From Apodemus sylvaticus (taxonomy: Eukaryota; Chordata; Mammalia; Rodentia; Muridae): a stretch of DNA of 64,000 bases. The position numbers were made by a program, and so were the translations under genes. Where the stretch lies: NCBI RefSeq assembly GCF_947179515.1, contig NC_067473.1:82986013-83050012 (forward strand), in the 5' to 3' direction. A model generated the notes under the pieces. That model was not told the DNA's origin. It saw only the letters and a list, made by a program, of their open reading frames with translations, and ran no database searches. The stretch's first letter is position 1; the number at the start of each line of letters is the position of its first letter. Below, one piece after another: positions 11,416-24,290 of the stretch.

Positions 11416-12248
11416 TCTTATCTCAGGGTTGTTTTGATCTGCATTTCCCTAATAACTAATGATGTTGAGCACTTCTTAAGGTGCCTCTCACCCATCTGAA
11501 TTTCTTCAGGTGAAAATTCTTTGTTTAGATCTGTACCCCATTTTTTAATAGGGTTATTTGGTTCCCTGGGGTCTAACTTCTTGAGTTCTTTGTATATATT
11601 GGATATTAGCCCTCTATTAGATGTGGGGTTGGTGAATATCCTTTCCCAATTTGATGGTTGCCATTTTGTCCTTTTAACAGTGTCCTTTGCCTTACAGAAA
11701 CTTTGTAATTTTATGAGGTCCCATTTGTCAATTCTTGATCTTAAAGCATAAGCTATTGGTGATCTGTTCAGAAAATTTCCCCCTGTACCCATGTCCTCAA
11801 GGGTCTTCCCCAGTTTCTTTTCTGTTAGTTTCAGTGTGTCTGGTTTTACATGGAGGTCTTTGATCCACTTGGAGTGAAGTTTAGTACATGGAGATAAGAA
11901 TGGATCAATTAGAATTCTTCTGCATGCTGACCTCCAATTGAACCAGCACCATTTGTTGAAAAGGCTATCTTTTTTTCCACTGGATGTTTTTGGCTCCTTT
12001 GTCAAAGATCAAGTGACCATAGGTGTGTGGATTCATTTCTGGATCTTCAATTCTATTCCATTGGTCCACTTGTCTGTCACTGTGCCAATACCCTGCAGTT
12101 TTTAACACTATTGATCTGTAATATTGCTTGAAGTCAGGGATACTGATTCCCCCAGAATTTCTTTTGTTGTTGAGAATAGTTTTAGCTATCCTGGGTTTCT
12201 TGTTATTCCAGACGAATTTGAGAATTGATCTATCATTGTTCAAGTTTT
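11416..12248 (-). mobile_element. Antisense LINE-1 ORF2 fragment
   Basis: Minus-strand ORF2 C-terminal part. An open stretch at 11418-12005 encodes typical L1 sequence such as 'FNKWCW' and 'LISNIYKELKKLDPREPNNP', and 11965-12243 encodes 'FVWNNKKPRIAKTILNNKR'. The 3' UTR and tail are missing on the left, so this is a both-ends-truncated piece or one side of a rearranged copy. Broken between frames. Confidence 0.9.
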
Positions 12249-12420
12249 TTTTTTTAATTTAATGTGCATTGGTGTATGTCATTGATGTCTGTTTGTATGA
12301 GCGAATTGGGTCCACTGGAACTTTAATTGCAGACACTGCCATCTGGGTGTTGAGAATTTAACCTAGGTTCTTTGGAAGACCAGTTAATGCTTTAAAGAAT
12401 GCGACATTTTTCCAGCCCCA
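12249..12420 (-). repeat. B3-type SINE, antisense
   Basis: A T tract, then the minus-strand B3 body, ending in the tRNA-like 'ttttccagcccc'. It abuts the L1 fragment. Confidence 0.7.
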
Positions 12421-12854
12421 ACTTTTCAAGTATTTTAAAATTCTGAAAGTTAAAGCACCTCGGCAGAATTCATAAGACAATTAGAAGCCACTGCAATGCA
12501 GTCCAGTGTGCAGAATGAGACAGGACAGCTGACTTCTGCTAAGGTGAACAGAAGAGCTGTGGAGTAGACGGATAAAGCCAGGACAGACTGACTTTTTCAG
12601 ATGTTATAAAAGAGCACTCTAGTCAAAGAAAGATAGACATCCTCCTCCTCCCACCTTCCTGCCTCAGAGGTGAGCAACAGCACAGTGTGCACAGTGCTGG
12701 TTAAGGCAGGTTGGTCTGAGAGTCTGATGCTGTATTAGCTTTAAAAGACAGAAGGAAAAAGGGAAGGGGAACACAACAAAAAATGGAGACACCCTTTTAA
12801 ATTTCAAACCACCAACAAGGCTTTGATTTATATTTCACAAGTGAGCTCTCTATA
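12421..12854. other. No gene recognised
   Basis: No paralogy to blocks A or B and no known repeat recognised. It contains short purine-rich stretches near 12750. Confidence 0.4.
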
Positions 12855-12915
12855 TATCTTAGCATCTGCCTATCTTAGCATCTATCCCTCTTAGCATCTA
12901 TTCATCTTAGCATCG
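12855..12915. repeat. Short minisatellite, ~15-17 bp unit x4
   Basis: Four imperfect copies of a unit built on '(a/c)tcttagcatct' lie head to tail, immediately upstream of the B1-like remnant of block C. Confidence 0.8.
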
Positions 12916-13020
12916 ACCCCAGAACTTTCAAGGCTAAGGCAGGAGTGTTGTATATTTGACTGAAGTAAATTTGAAGTAGTTTGTGAGATCTCTCCCTCTT
13001 TCTTTTTCTTAAACTAACTC

Positions 13021-13152
<132 letters not shown>

Positions 13153-13466
13153 GCACACACATGCACACACATACCCAAACACAAATACACTAAGAAATGT
13201 AACAAAATTTACCTGGAAACAGATAATGTAGAATGATGAAATTCTTGTTTTTTAAGAAAGGGAGCAAAATTAATCAAGTTTATGACCTTAAGTCACTGGC
13301 CGCAAAGTATCAACACCATAAAAACCAAATGATAAAACATGAATTTGTGTTTGCAGTAATTATATAATTTTCAGTTTGTTTTGAATAAATCACATTAAAT
13401 GTCTGCACCAATAATGTAGTAAGGGACATTGGATTTGATTAAATCAATGGGAAACACATTCTCTGT

Positions 13467-13635
13467 TTTTCTCTTTTTGGTTTTTTGGATTTGTTTTTTG
13501 AGACAGGATTTCTCTGTATAGCCCTGGCTGTCCTGGAACTCACTCTGTAGACCAGGCTGGCCCCAAACTCAGAAATATACCTGCCTCTGCCTCCCAGAGT
13601 GCTGGGATTACAGGCCTGCACCTCCACTGCCCAGC
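13467..13635 (-). repeat. B1 SINE, antisense
   Basis: T-rich tail, then the full minus-strand B1 body ('gagacaggatttctctgta', 'ccctggctgtcctggaact', 'tgctgggattacagg'). It is inserted in block C only, so it is younger than the unit duplication. Confidence 0.95.
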
Positions 13636-13760
13636 ATAATTCTCCATTTTATAAAAGTTCATTTTATTGCAGAAACATATTTTACACAAGCCTCAGTTTT
13701 TCACTTAGTTGATGTAAACATATACATGCTAGGGGCCATGGTGCTCAGAGTATATCATTT

Positions 13761-13762
<2 letters not shown>

Positions 13763-13849
<87 letters not shown>

Positions 13850-13875
13850 TACGCACACGCACATGCACACAAACA

Positions 13876-13913
<38 letters not shown>
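13763..13913. repeat. (TC)n-(CA)n compound microsatellite
   Basis: About 48 bases of TC followed by about 100 bases of CA with some variant units. At the matching site block A (6311-6333) has only a short CA run, so the tract has expanded in C. Confidence 0.97.
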
Positions 13914-13916
<3 letters not shown>

Positions 13917-14902
13917 CCAGACCACATCTTCAAATTTTTTCTGAAACTCATGCCATGCAACTTGTAATGAAACTCTGGATATGATTGCTTTCCTACAGTT
14001 TCTGCACTGACACTTCTGCTTTTCTGCTTCATCTCAGGAAAACTGTCTGGATTGAGATGATAATACCCATCATCATCTGTGTGCTTCCAGTTATACCACC
14101 ATAAACTTAAATTTCCAAAAAAAAATAAGTTTTAAAGTTATTTAAGAGTATCACATAATAGACACAATTTATTGGAGAGGGAACAAGGAAAATGGGTGGG
14201 TTCTTAGGTAAGGAGGAGGGAGATAAATTCAGAGGATATAGTTAAGCAAAATAAAAAATATAGATATCTGAAGAAACCATAAGACATCATACTGTTAGTG
14301 ATTTACTTCCCTCCTAAATAAAAAGGAGAGAAAAATAGTGTTTCTTCTGATATCTGGGAGTTAGTTCTTTAATATTGAAATGGGGTTCCTAAAGTATTTA
14401 AATGGGACAGGAACTGAACTAGAAGCCATTTACAGCTACTTATACCCATAATTGCTATACAATTAAGAGAGTGTAGTATATATTCTAATTGTCTCCCATT
14501 GTATCTGTGTCACTTTTTAGTTCAAGATTCTGGCGATGTATGGCTTCATGGAAAAAGAAACACAAAGAAAGATCAATGGAGATATTTTTAAATATCTTTG
14601 ATGATTTTTCCCAGTCTGACATCTGTTCAGCTGTATATTTCTGATTAATATTCTGTGCTCATCAGTACTGTTTTAGGTGTTAAATATAAAATTAGATCAT
14701 AATTAGAAAATTAGATCGATAGTATTGTATTTCTAAATCATAAGACTCAAGTAAATCAGACAAAATTTTATTATGTACAGATATGACAATGAGTGCATTT
14801 ATTTTCTATAATATTCTCTATATATAGGAGATACATGGAGAGTATATAGACATGTTGACTGTGCTGTACATACTGGAACACCAAAAATTAAAGAGACAGG
14901 CT

Positions 14903-15176
14903 GTACTGGCTAATTTTGTATGTCACCTTGACACAGGCTGGAGTTATCACAGAGAAAGGAGCTTCTGTTGGGGAAGTGCCTCCATGAGATCCAGCTGTGG
15001 GGCATTTCCTCAATTAGTGATCAAGTGTGTAGGGCCTCTTGTGGGTGATACCATCTCTGGGCTGGTAGTCTTGGGATCTATAAGAAAGCAATCTGAGCAA
15101 GCCAGCGGAAGCAAGCCAGTAAAAAACATCCCTCAATGGCCTTGTATCAGCTCCTGCTCCCTGGCTTGCTTGAGAT
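14903..15176 (+). mobile_element. Rodent non-autonomous hAT-like element (RCHARR1/URR1 type)
   Basis: Starts with 'actggctaattttgt', continues with 'gaggaagtgcctccatgaga'-like and 'gggctggtagtcttggg' blocks, and is truncated at its right end where an L1 begins. The same family recurs at 60264-60652. Family naming is from memory and unchecked. Confidence 0.55.
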
Positions 15177-15406
15177 CACAGATGCCAGCACAGATTACTA
15201 TACCCAGTAAAAGTCTCAATCACCATAGATGGAAGCACCAAGATATTCCTATAATAAAATCAAGTTTAAACAATATTGTTCTACTAATCCAGGCCTACAG
15301 AGGATACTAGAAGGAAAACTCCAACGAAAGAAGTGTAGCTACACCCAGGAAAACAAGAAAATAATCATCTTACAGCAAAACCAAAAGAATAGAATTATCA
15401 AACACA

Positions 15407-15437
<31 letters not shown>

Positions 15438-16929
15438 TGTATCAGCACTAACACCAAACTATTAGAAACTAACAATTTGTTCTTAATATCTCTCAATATC
15501 AACTGATTTGATTCACGAATAAAAAGCCACAAGCTAATAGATTGAATTAGTAAAGTAAACAGGATTCTTCATTCTGCTGCATACAAGAAACATACCTCAT
15601 CAACAAAGATAAATGACACCTCAGAGTAAAGGGCCAGAAACAGTTTTAGAAGCAGATGTACTCAAGATACAAGCTGGAGTAGCCACTCCAATATCTAATA
15701 TCTGTAATAGACTTCCAATCAAAGATATGGAGGATACTTCATGCTCACCAAAGGAAAAACCTACAAGATGGCATCTTAATTCTGAATGTTCATGCTCCAA
15801 ATAAAAGTACAAACACATTCATGAAAGAAATATTGCTAAATCTCAAATCACACATTGAACCTCACACAATAAAAGTAGAGGATGTCAAAAAATAGACAAA
15901 GCAAATAAAATTAACAGAAGTTATGTACCAAATGGATCTAAAAGATGTCTACAAAAATTTTCACCCAAATTTGAGAGAATATATCCACTTTCAGCACCAC
16001 ACAGAAGCTGTCCAACATTGACCATATATTCAGGCACAAAGCAAGCTTCAAAAGATACAAGAAGACTGAATAAGCCCTTGCATCTTACGAGATCACCCTG
16101 GACTAAGGTGGACTTTAACAACAACAGAAACAGCAGAATGACCACATCCTCATGGACACTTAATAACTCTCTACTTAATGATCACTTGTTCATAGGAGAA
16201 ATAAAGAAATTAAAGACATTCACAAATTCAGTGAAAATGAAGACACAGCATACCCAAACTTTTGTGACACAAAGAAAGTAGTGCTAAGAGGAAAGGTCAT
16301 AGAACTAAGTGCCTTAGTAAAGAAATTAGAGACAACCCAGTCTAGCTACTCTTAATAGAATACCTATAAGCTCTAGAAGAAAAAGAAGCAAATGTGCCCA
16401 TTTTTCTTTTTTAGAATATCAACAGGATAGACAAATGCTTGGCTAAACTGAAAGGCATGGAGATTGTATACAAATAAAATTGAAAATGAAAATGAAAACA
16501 GAGATATAACAACAGAAACTGAGGTCTTAATTCACAAGCCTATACTCCACAAATCTAGAATATCTAAATGAAATGCATAATTTTCTAGATAAATTCTATT
16601 TTCCAAAATTAAATCAATATCAAGTAAATATATAAACAGTCCTATAACCCTTGAGCAAATAGTCATTAAAAGTCTCCCAAACTAAAAGAACATAGGTTCA
16701 GATGGTTTTAGTTCTAAATTCCACCAGATCTTCAAAGAAGTGCTAATACCAATACTCCTCAAACTATTCCACAAAAAAGGAAACAGAAGGAGCACTACCT
16801 AATTCATTCCATGGTGTCAGTGTCACCTTGATACCTAAAGCACACAAAGACTCAACAAGGAAGAATAATTTCAGGCCAATTTTGATAATGAATATCGACA
16901 CAAAAATATTTAATAAAGATTTAAGAAAA

Positions 16930-17573
16930 CTTAGAAGGGGATCAAAATACTCATGGGAAGAGATACAAAGTGTCGAGCAGAGACTGAAAGAAAGGCCATT
17001 TAGAGACTGCACTATCTGGGGATCCATCCCATAAACAGTTACCAAACCCAGACACTATTGTGAATGTTAACATGTGTTTGCTGACAGGAGTCTGATATAG
17101 CTGTCTCCTGAGAAGCTCTGCCAGTTCCTGATGAATACAGAAGTAGATGCTCACAGCCAACTAATGTAATAAGCACAGGGTCCCCAATAGAGGAGCTAGA
17201 GAAAGGACCCAAGGAGCTTAAGGGGTTTGCAGCTCCATAGGAGAAACAACAATATGAAACACCCAGTACACCCAGAGCTACCAGGGACTAAACCACCATC
17301 CAAAAGGTACACATGGTGGGACCCATGGCTCCAGCTGCATATGTAGAGGATGGCCTAATTGGACATGAGTGAGAGGAAAGGCCCTTGGTCCTGTGAAGGC
17401 TCAATGCCAGGACATTCCCCCTGTGTAAGGGAATGCCAGGACAGGGAAGTGGGAGAGGGAATGTTGTTGAGCAGGGGGAAGGGTGATGGGATAGGGAGGT
17501 TTTCAGAGGGGAAATGAGGAAAGGGAATAACACTTGAAATGTAAATAAAGAAAATATCTAATAAGAACAAAAG
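16930..17573 (+). mobile_element. LINE-1 3' UTR fragment nested in the older L1
   Basis: Sense L1 3' UTR running from the 'gagcagagactgaaag' segment (16974) to the end 'gaaatgtaaataaag' and an A-rich tail. Host ORF2 reads 'aatatcgacacaaaaat' before it and resumes with the 'cacatcaaaac..catgatcaagta' segment after it, so this is an insertion into ORF2. A target duplication is not clear. Confidence 0.8.
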
Positions 17574-18706
17574 AACACATCAAAACCCTCATTTATCATG
17601 ATCAAGTAAGCTTCATTCCAGGCATGCAGCGATGTGAAAATCTATAACACAATCTATTATATAATCGAATTTCAAAAAGTTTCCATGATCATCCCATTAA
17701 ATGCTGAAAAATCCTTCAGCAAAATTAAACACTCTTTCATTTTAAAAGATCAGGGATTCTAGACACATGCCTAAACAAAACAAAATCCTCTCCCTATCTA
17801 ATCAATATAATATTTGAAGTTCTTAAAGGTCAACAAAAGGCAATCAAGGGGATTCAAATTGGAAATGAAGAAGTCAAGGTTTTACCATTCACAGAAGAAA
17901 AATAATATACATAGGTAACCCATAATATACTACCAGAGCATTCCTACAGGTAATAAACAACTTCAGCTAAGTGGCTGGATATAAAATTAACTTGAAGAAA
18001 TTACTAGCTCTCCATTATATAAATGATAACCAGGCTGAGAACAAAACACCCCCTCGTAGTGGCCACAAATAATATGAATTTTCTTTTGGTGTAACTCTAA
18101 ACACGAAAAAGATCATTATGACAAAATTTCAAGTCTCTGAAGAAAGAAAATGAAGAAGATATCAGAAAATGGAAAGATTTCCTATGTTCCTGGATTGGAA
18201 GGTTTAATATACTAAAAGTTCACATCTTATAAAAAGCAATCTATGGATTCAATGCAATACTCATCAAAATTCCAACACAATTATTTGCAAAACTTGAAAG
18301 AGCAATTCTCAACTTAATTTGGAAAAAAAAGCAGGATAGCTATTCTACATTTCTGAGCCATAAAAAAATTTCAGGAGGCATTACCATCCTTGATCTCAAG
18401 CCATACTACAAAGCAATCATCATAAAATTGGTATTGGCATAGAAAAAGACATGTTGAATCAATAGAATTTAATCGAAGAAACAGAAATAAATACACACAC
18501 ATATGGACACTTGATTTTTGTTAAAGAAGTTGAAAACCATACAATAGAAAAAAGAAAGCATCTTCAACAAATGATGCTGGTCTAACTGAATGGCTGCATG
18601 TAGAAGAATACAAATGGATGTATATTCATCATCCTGTAAAAAACTCAAGCCCAATAACCAGTCCAACTTGAGATTCATACCCTGGCAATATAAAAATGGA
18701 TACATT

Positions 18707-18719
18707 AAAGCTAATAGAA
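18707..18719. repeat. Target-site duplication, left copy (13 bp)
   Basis: AAAGCTAATAGAA, repeated exactly at 25004-25016 on the other side of the inserted L1. It belongs to the ORF2 sequence of the host L1. Confidence 0.9.
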
Positions 18720-19157
18720 ACCACTCATCTTCCATCTCTTCTACCCCACCCTCATCCCTTGCCACTGCCCAATCCATCAGAGGTGGTAGACTTGCTCCAC
18801 TTCTGACATGGAGAGGATCCTACTTCCTGATATTCTCTGGAGAACTGGCAGGAGCAGGTCATTCCAGAACTGGCAACAGTAGGGCATTTGAACTGGTAGA
18901 AGTGGGGCATTCAAGAACCAGGATCAGCAAGGCATTCAAGATTCAGCAGCAGCAGAACATTTGAGAACTAGCAGCCTGCAGGGCATTTGACCCTTGCCAA
19001 GTCTGCCACATGGGAGAAAACATCACCTGATACTTCCTGGAGAACCAGCTGTTTGCAGGGCATTGAAGAGAAAGGGAATCCCAGGAGTACAGAAACACAG
19101 GCCTGCAGGACAGAGAAGATAGAGACAGCAAGACCAGCTAACACCAGAGATAACTAG

Positions 19158-20393
19158 ATGGCCAAAAGCAAATGCAAGATCATTACCAACATAAACCAAC
19201 GCAACATGGCACCATCAGAACCCAGTTCTCACACAATAGCAAATCCTGGATATTCCATGACATCAGAAAAGCAAGAGATAGATTTAAAATCACATATCAT
19301 ATTGCTGATGGAGAACTTCAAGAAGAACATAAATAACTCCCTTAAAGAAGTACAGGAGAACATGAGTCAACAGGTAGAAGCTGTTAAAGAGGAAGCACAA
19401 AAATCCCATAAAGAAATACAGGAGAACATGGGTCAACAGGTAGATGCCCTTAAAGAGGCAATATAAAAATCCCATGGGGTATTATGGAAGAACATGGGTC
19501 ATCATGCAGAAGCCACTAAAGAGGAATCACAAAAACCCCTAAAAGAAACACAGGAGAACATTTGTCAACAGGTAGAAGCCCTTCAAAAGGAAACACAAAA
19601 AATCCTTAAAGAATTTCAGGAAAAAAAAAAACAAGTGAAGGATCTGAACAAAACTATCCAGGATCTAAAAATGGAAATAGAAATAGTGAAGAATTCACAA
19701 AGTGAGACATCTATGAAGATAGAAAACCTTGGAAAGAATTCAGGAGTCATAGAGGAAAGCATCAATAACAGAATACAAGAGATAGAAGAAAGGATCGCTG
19801 ATGTTGACGATTCCATAGAAAACATTGACTCAACAGTCAAAGAAAATGCAAAATGCAAAAAGCTTGTAACCCAAAAACATCCAAGAAATCCAGGTCACAA
19901 TGAGAAGACCAAACCTAAGAATTTTAGGTATAGAAGAAAGTGAGAATTTACATCTTAAAGGCTCAGTAAATATCTTCAACAAAATTATAGACGAAAACTT
20001 CCCTAACCTAAAGAAAGAGATGCCATGAACATACAAGAAGCCTACAGAACTCCAAACAGATTGGACGAGAGCAGAAATTACTCCCATCAAATAATAATCA
20101 AAACACCAAATGCTCTAAACCAAGAAAGAATATTAAAAGCAGTAAGAGAAAAAGGGCAAGTAACATATAAAGGCAGACATATCAGAATTACACCAGACTT
20201 CTCACCAGAGACTATAAAAGCCAGAAAATCCTGGACAGATGTCATACAGACCCTAAGAGAACATAAATGTAAGCCCAGATTACTATACCCAGCAAAACTT
20301 TCAATTACCATAGATGAAGAAAACAAAACATTCCATGACAAAAGCAAATTTATGCAATATCTTTCCACAAATCTAGTTTTGGGTAATGGGTAA
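19158..20393 (+). pseudogene. LINE-1 ORF1 (RNA-binding coiled-coil protein), broken
   Basis: ORF1p coats L1 RNA as a trimer through an N-terminal coiled coil, an RRM and a C-terminal domain (family knowledge). Here the frame opens at ATG 19158. It has a long Glu/Lys/Gln coiled coil made of 22-residue repeats (19353-19616), an in-frame stop at 19464-19466, and a pair of compensating frameshifts between about 19910 and 20022. The conserved C-terminal part follows ('NIQEAYRTPNRLD', 'RIRITPDFS'-like, 'LLYPAKLSITIDEENK'). It ends at 20393 with the tail lost. Confidence 0.9.
19353..19616 (+). repeat. Four exact-period 66-bp repeats within ORF1 coiled coil
   Basis: Units start at 19353, 19419, 19485 and 19551, each 66 bp apart, and a fifth unit start ('cagg') falls at 19617. 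Each unit encodes 22 residues of the form ENxxQQVEAxKEExQKxxKExQ. The third unit carries the premature stop of its predecessor's end and is the most diverged. Twenty-two residues equals two hendecads. Confidence 0.9.
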
Positions 20394-20509
20394 TGGGTAG
20401 AAAATATCAATACATGGCAGGAAACTACAGCATAGAAAAATCAATAAAGTAATCTTTCAACAAACCCAATAGAAGATAAATACACAACCAGAATTTCACC
20501 TTAACTAAG

Positions 20510-23500
20510 AAGATAGCAGTAAGCAAAAATCACTTTTCCTTGATATCTCTTAATATCAATGGTCTCAATTTCCCTATAAAAAGACATAGACTAACAGACT
20601 GGATACATAAACAGGACCCAACATTTTGCTGCATACAAGAAACCCACCTCATTTGACAAAGACAGTCACTATTTAAGAGTCAAAGGTTGGAAAACAAATT
20701 TCCAAGCAAATGGTCCCAAGAGACAAGCTGGAGTTGCCATTCTTATATTGGATAAAATTGACTTTCAACCAAAACTTGTCAAAAAAGATAAGGAGGGACA
20801 CTTCATACTGGTCAAAGGCAAAGTCTATGAAGATGAACTCTCAATTCTGAACATCTATGATTTGAATGCAAGGGCACCCACATTCATAAAGGAAACTTTA
20901 ATAAAGCTCAAAACACCCATTGCACCCCACACAATAATAGTGGAAGACTTCAAAACCCCACTCTCAAAAATGAACATATCATGGAATCAGAAACTAAACA
21001 GAGACAGTGAAACTAAATGAAGTTAGGGACCAAATGGATCTAACAGACATTTATAGAACATTCTGCCCTAAAGCAAAAGAATATACCTTCTTCTCAGCAC
21101 CTCATGGCACCTTCTCCAAAATTGACTATATAATTGGTCACAAAATGGGCCTCAACCGATACAGAAATATTGAAATTATTCCATGTACCTTATCAGATTA
21201 CCATGGCCTAAGGCTGGTCTTAAGATCAAACAAAAACAATGGAAAACACACATACACATGGACTTTGTACAATGTTCTTCTCAACGATAGCTTGGTCAAG
21301 GAAGAAATAAGGAAAGAAATTAAAGACTTTTTAGAATTTAATGAAAATGAAGACACATCATATAAAAATGTATGGGACACAATAAAAGCAACACTAAGAG
21401 GAAAACTCATAGCTCTGAGTGCCTCCAAAAAGAGAATGGAGAAAGCATACACTAACAGCTTGACAGTGCACTGTAAAGCTCTAGAACAAAAAGAAGCAAA
21501 TACACACAAGAGGAGTAGATGGCAGGAAATAATCAAACTCAGGGCTGAAATGAACCAAACAGAAACAAAAAGAACAATACAAAGAATCAACAAAACAAGG
21601 ACTTGGTTCTTTGAAAAATCAGCAAAATAGATAAACCCTTAGCTAGACTAACCAGAGGGCACAGAGACAATATCCAAATTAAAAAACAAAAAAAAAAACA
21701 GAAATGAAAAAGGACACATAACAATAGAAAATGGAATTTCAAAAAAATCATCAGATCCTACTACAAGAGTTTATACTCAACAAAGTTTGAAAATCTGGAT
21801 GAAGTGGACAACTTTCTAGATATATATACTAGGTGCCATCTTTAAAACAGGATCAGATTAACAATTTAAATAGTCCCATAATTCCTGAGGAAATAGAAGC
21901 AGTCATTAATAGTCTCCCATCAACAAAACCCCAGGACCAGTTGGGTTTAGCGGGGAATGCTGTCAGATTTTTCAAAGAAGAGTTAATACTGATACTCTTC
22001 AAACTATTCCACAATATAGAAACTCAAGGAACACTATCCAACTCATTCTATAAAGCCACAATAAGCTTTATACCTAAAACAAACAAAGACCAAACAAGGA
22101 AGGAGAACTCCAGACCAATCTCTCTCATGAACATTGATGCAAAAGTACTGAACAAATTCCTGGCCAACTGAATTCAAGAATGCACCAAAACTATAATTCA
22201 CCACCATCAGGTAGATAATCAGGGATGCAGGGATGGTTCAATATTTGGAGATCTGTCAATGTAATCCACTACATAAACAAACTAAAGGGAAAAAAAAAGC
22301 ACATGGTCATTTCATTAGATGCTGAAAAGGCTTTTTGACGAAATCCAGTATTCCTTAATAATAAAAGTCTTGGAGAGAGCAGGAATCCAAGGCCTATACC
22401 TAAACATAGTGATAGCAATATACTACAAACCGGAAGCCAACATAAAGTTAAGTGGAGAGAAACTTGAAGAAATCCCACTAAAATCGGGGACCATACATGG
22501 CTGCCTATTCTCTCCCTATCTATTCAATATAGTACCTGAAGTCCTAGCCAGAGCAATCAAGCAGCAAAGGGAGGTCAAAGGTATACAAATTGGAAGGGAA
22601 GAAGTAAAAGTATCACTATTTGCAGATGATATGATAGTATACTTAAGTGACCTCAAGACTTCCACCAGAGAACTCCTAAAGCTGATAAACAACTTCAGCA
22701 AAGTGGCTGTATATAAAATTAAGTCCAGCAAATCAGTCGTCTTCCTCTACTTAAAGGATAAACAAGATGAGAAATAAATTAGGGAAATGACACCCTTCAC
22801 AATAGTCCCAAATAATATTTCATACCTAGGTGTGACCCTAGGTGTGAAGCAAGTGAAAGATATCTATGACAAGAATGTCAATCCTCTGAAGAAAGAAATC
22901 AAAGAAGGTCTCAGAAGTTGGAAAGATCTCCCATGTTTGTTGATTGGCAGGATTAATATAGTAAAAATGGCCATCTTGCTGAAAGAAATCTACAGATTCA
23001 ATGCAATCCCCACCAAAATCTCAAATCAATTCTTCATAGATCTAGGAAGAGTGATTCTCAAATACATCTGGAATAACAAAAAACCCAGGATAGCAAAAAC
23101 TATTCTCCACAACAAAAGATCTTTTGGTGGAATCACCATCCCTGACCTCAAGCTCTACTGCATAACAATATTGATAAAAACTGTTTGGTATTGGTATGCA
23201 TATAGACAGGAAGGTCAATGGAACAGAACTGAAGACCCCCCCCCAAAAAACCCACACATGTACAGTTACTTGATATTTGACAAAGGAGCTAAAAACAAAC
23301 AATGGAAAAAAGACAGCATTTTTAAGAAATGGTACTGGATGAACTGGAGGTCTGCATGAAGAAAAATGCAAATCAACCCATTCTTATCTCCTTGTACAAA
23401 GCTCAAGTCCAAGTGGATCAAGGATCTACACATAAATACAGGCACACTAAAGTTTATAGAGTAGAAAGTGGGATGAATTTTGAACACATGGGTACAGGGG

Positions 23501-24290
23501 AAAAGTTCCTGAACAGAACACCAATAGTCCTGGCAAAGGACTTGGCCAGTAGGACAAAACAACAACCAAGAAATTGGGAAAAAAATCTTTTCTAGCCCTA
23601 CATCCAATGGAAGGCTAATATCCAATGTATACAAAGAACTCAAGAAGTTTGTCTCCAGAGGATCAAATAACCCTATTGAAAAATGGGGTACAGAGCTAAA
23701 CAGGGATTCTCAACTGAGGAAACTCAAATGGCTCTAAACCACCTAAAAAATGTTGAGAATCCTTAGTCACTAGGAAAATGCAAATCAAATAAACACTGAG
23801 ATTCCACCTCACACCAGTCAGAATGGCTAAGATGAAAACCTAAGGGGACAGTAGATGCTGGAGAGGATGTGAGGAAAAAGAAACACTTTTTGTTGGTGGG
23901 ATTGCATGCTGGTCAAACCACTCTGGAAATCAGTTTGGTGATTCCTTTAAAAATTAAACATAGTACTATTTGAGGACCTAGCTATACCACTCCTGGGCAT
24001 ATACCCAGAAGATGATCCTACATGTAATAAGGGCACAAGCTCCACTATGTTCATAGCTGCCTTATTCATAATAGCCAGAAGCTGAAAAGAACCCAGATGT
24101 CCTTCAACAGAGGAAAGGATACAGAAACTGTGGTATATATACACAATGGAGTACTGTTCAGCTATTAAAAACAATGAATTCATGAAATTCTTAGGCAAAT
24201 GGATGGAACTATAAAGTGTCATCCTGTGTGAGGTAACCCAGTCACAAAAGAACACACATGGAATGTACTCACTGATAAGTGGATGTTGGC
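20510..24290 (+). pseudogene. LINE-1 ORF2 (endonuclease/reverse transcriptase), broken
   Basis: The frame is scattered over several open pieces. The endonuclease region shows 'HTIIVEDFKTPLS' (about 20918-20960), in which the catalytic-type GDFNTPLS motif has become EDFKTPLS. 'APHGTFSKIDYIIGHK' follows at about 21098. The reverse-transcriptase core is in 22319-22777 with 'FADDMIVYLSD' at about 22618, and the C-terminal region ('WYWY', 'IPDLKLYC') is at 22787-23359. Multiple stops and shifts make it non-functional. Confidence 0.9.

Larger units (their letters stand above)
15177..18719 (+). mobile_element. Old LINE-1 (host element), left part
   Basis: Starts at the ORF1 C-terminal end ('cagattactatacccag', about 15191) and runs through ORF2 in the sense direction with many stops and frameshifts. 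Recognisable spots include the region encoding LNI(H)APN at about 15786, the endonuclease and RT segments, and 'agctaatagaaa' at 18709-18720. It is split twice, by an L1 3' end at about 16930-17573 and by a nearly full-length L1 at 18720-25003, and resumes at 25017. The CA run at 15403-15437 lies inside it. Confidence 0.85.

Noticed and set aside
12855..12915. Evenly spaced short repeats considered as a CRISPR array
   Set aside because: Units are contiguous without unique spacers and the context is a mammalian genome; it is a small minisatellite.
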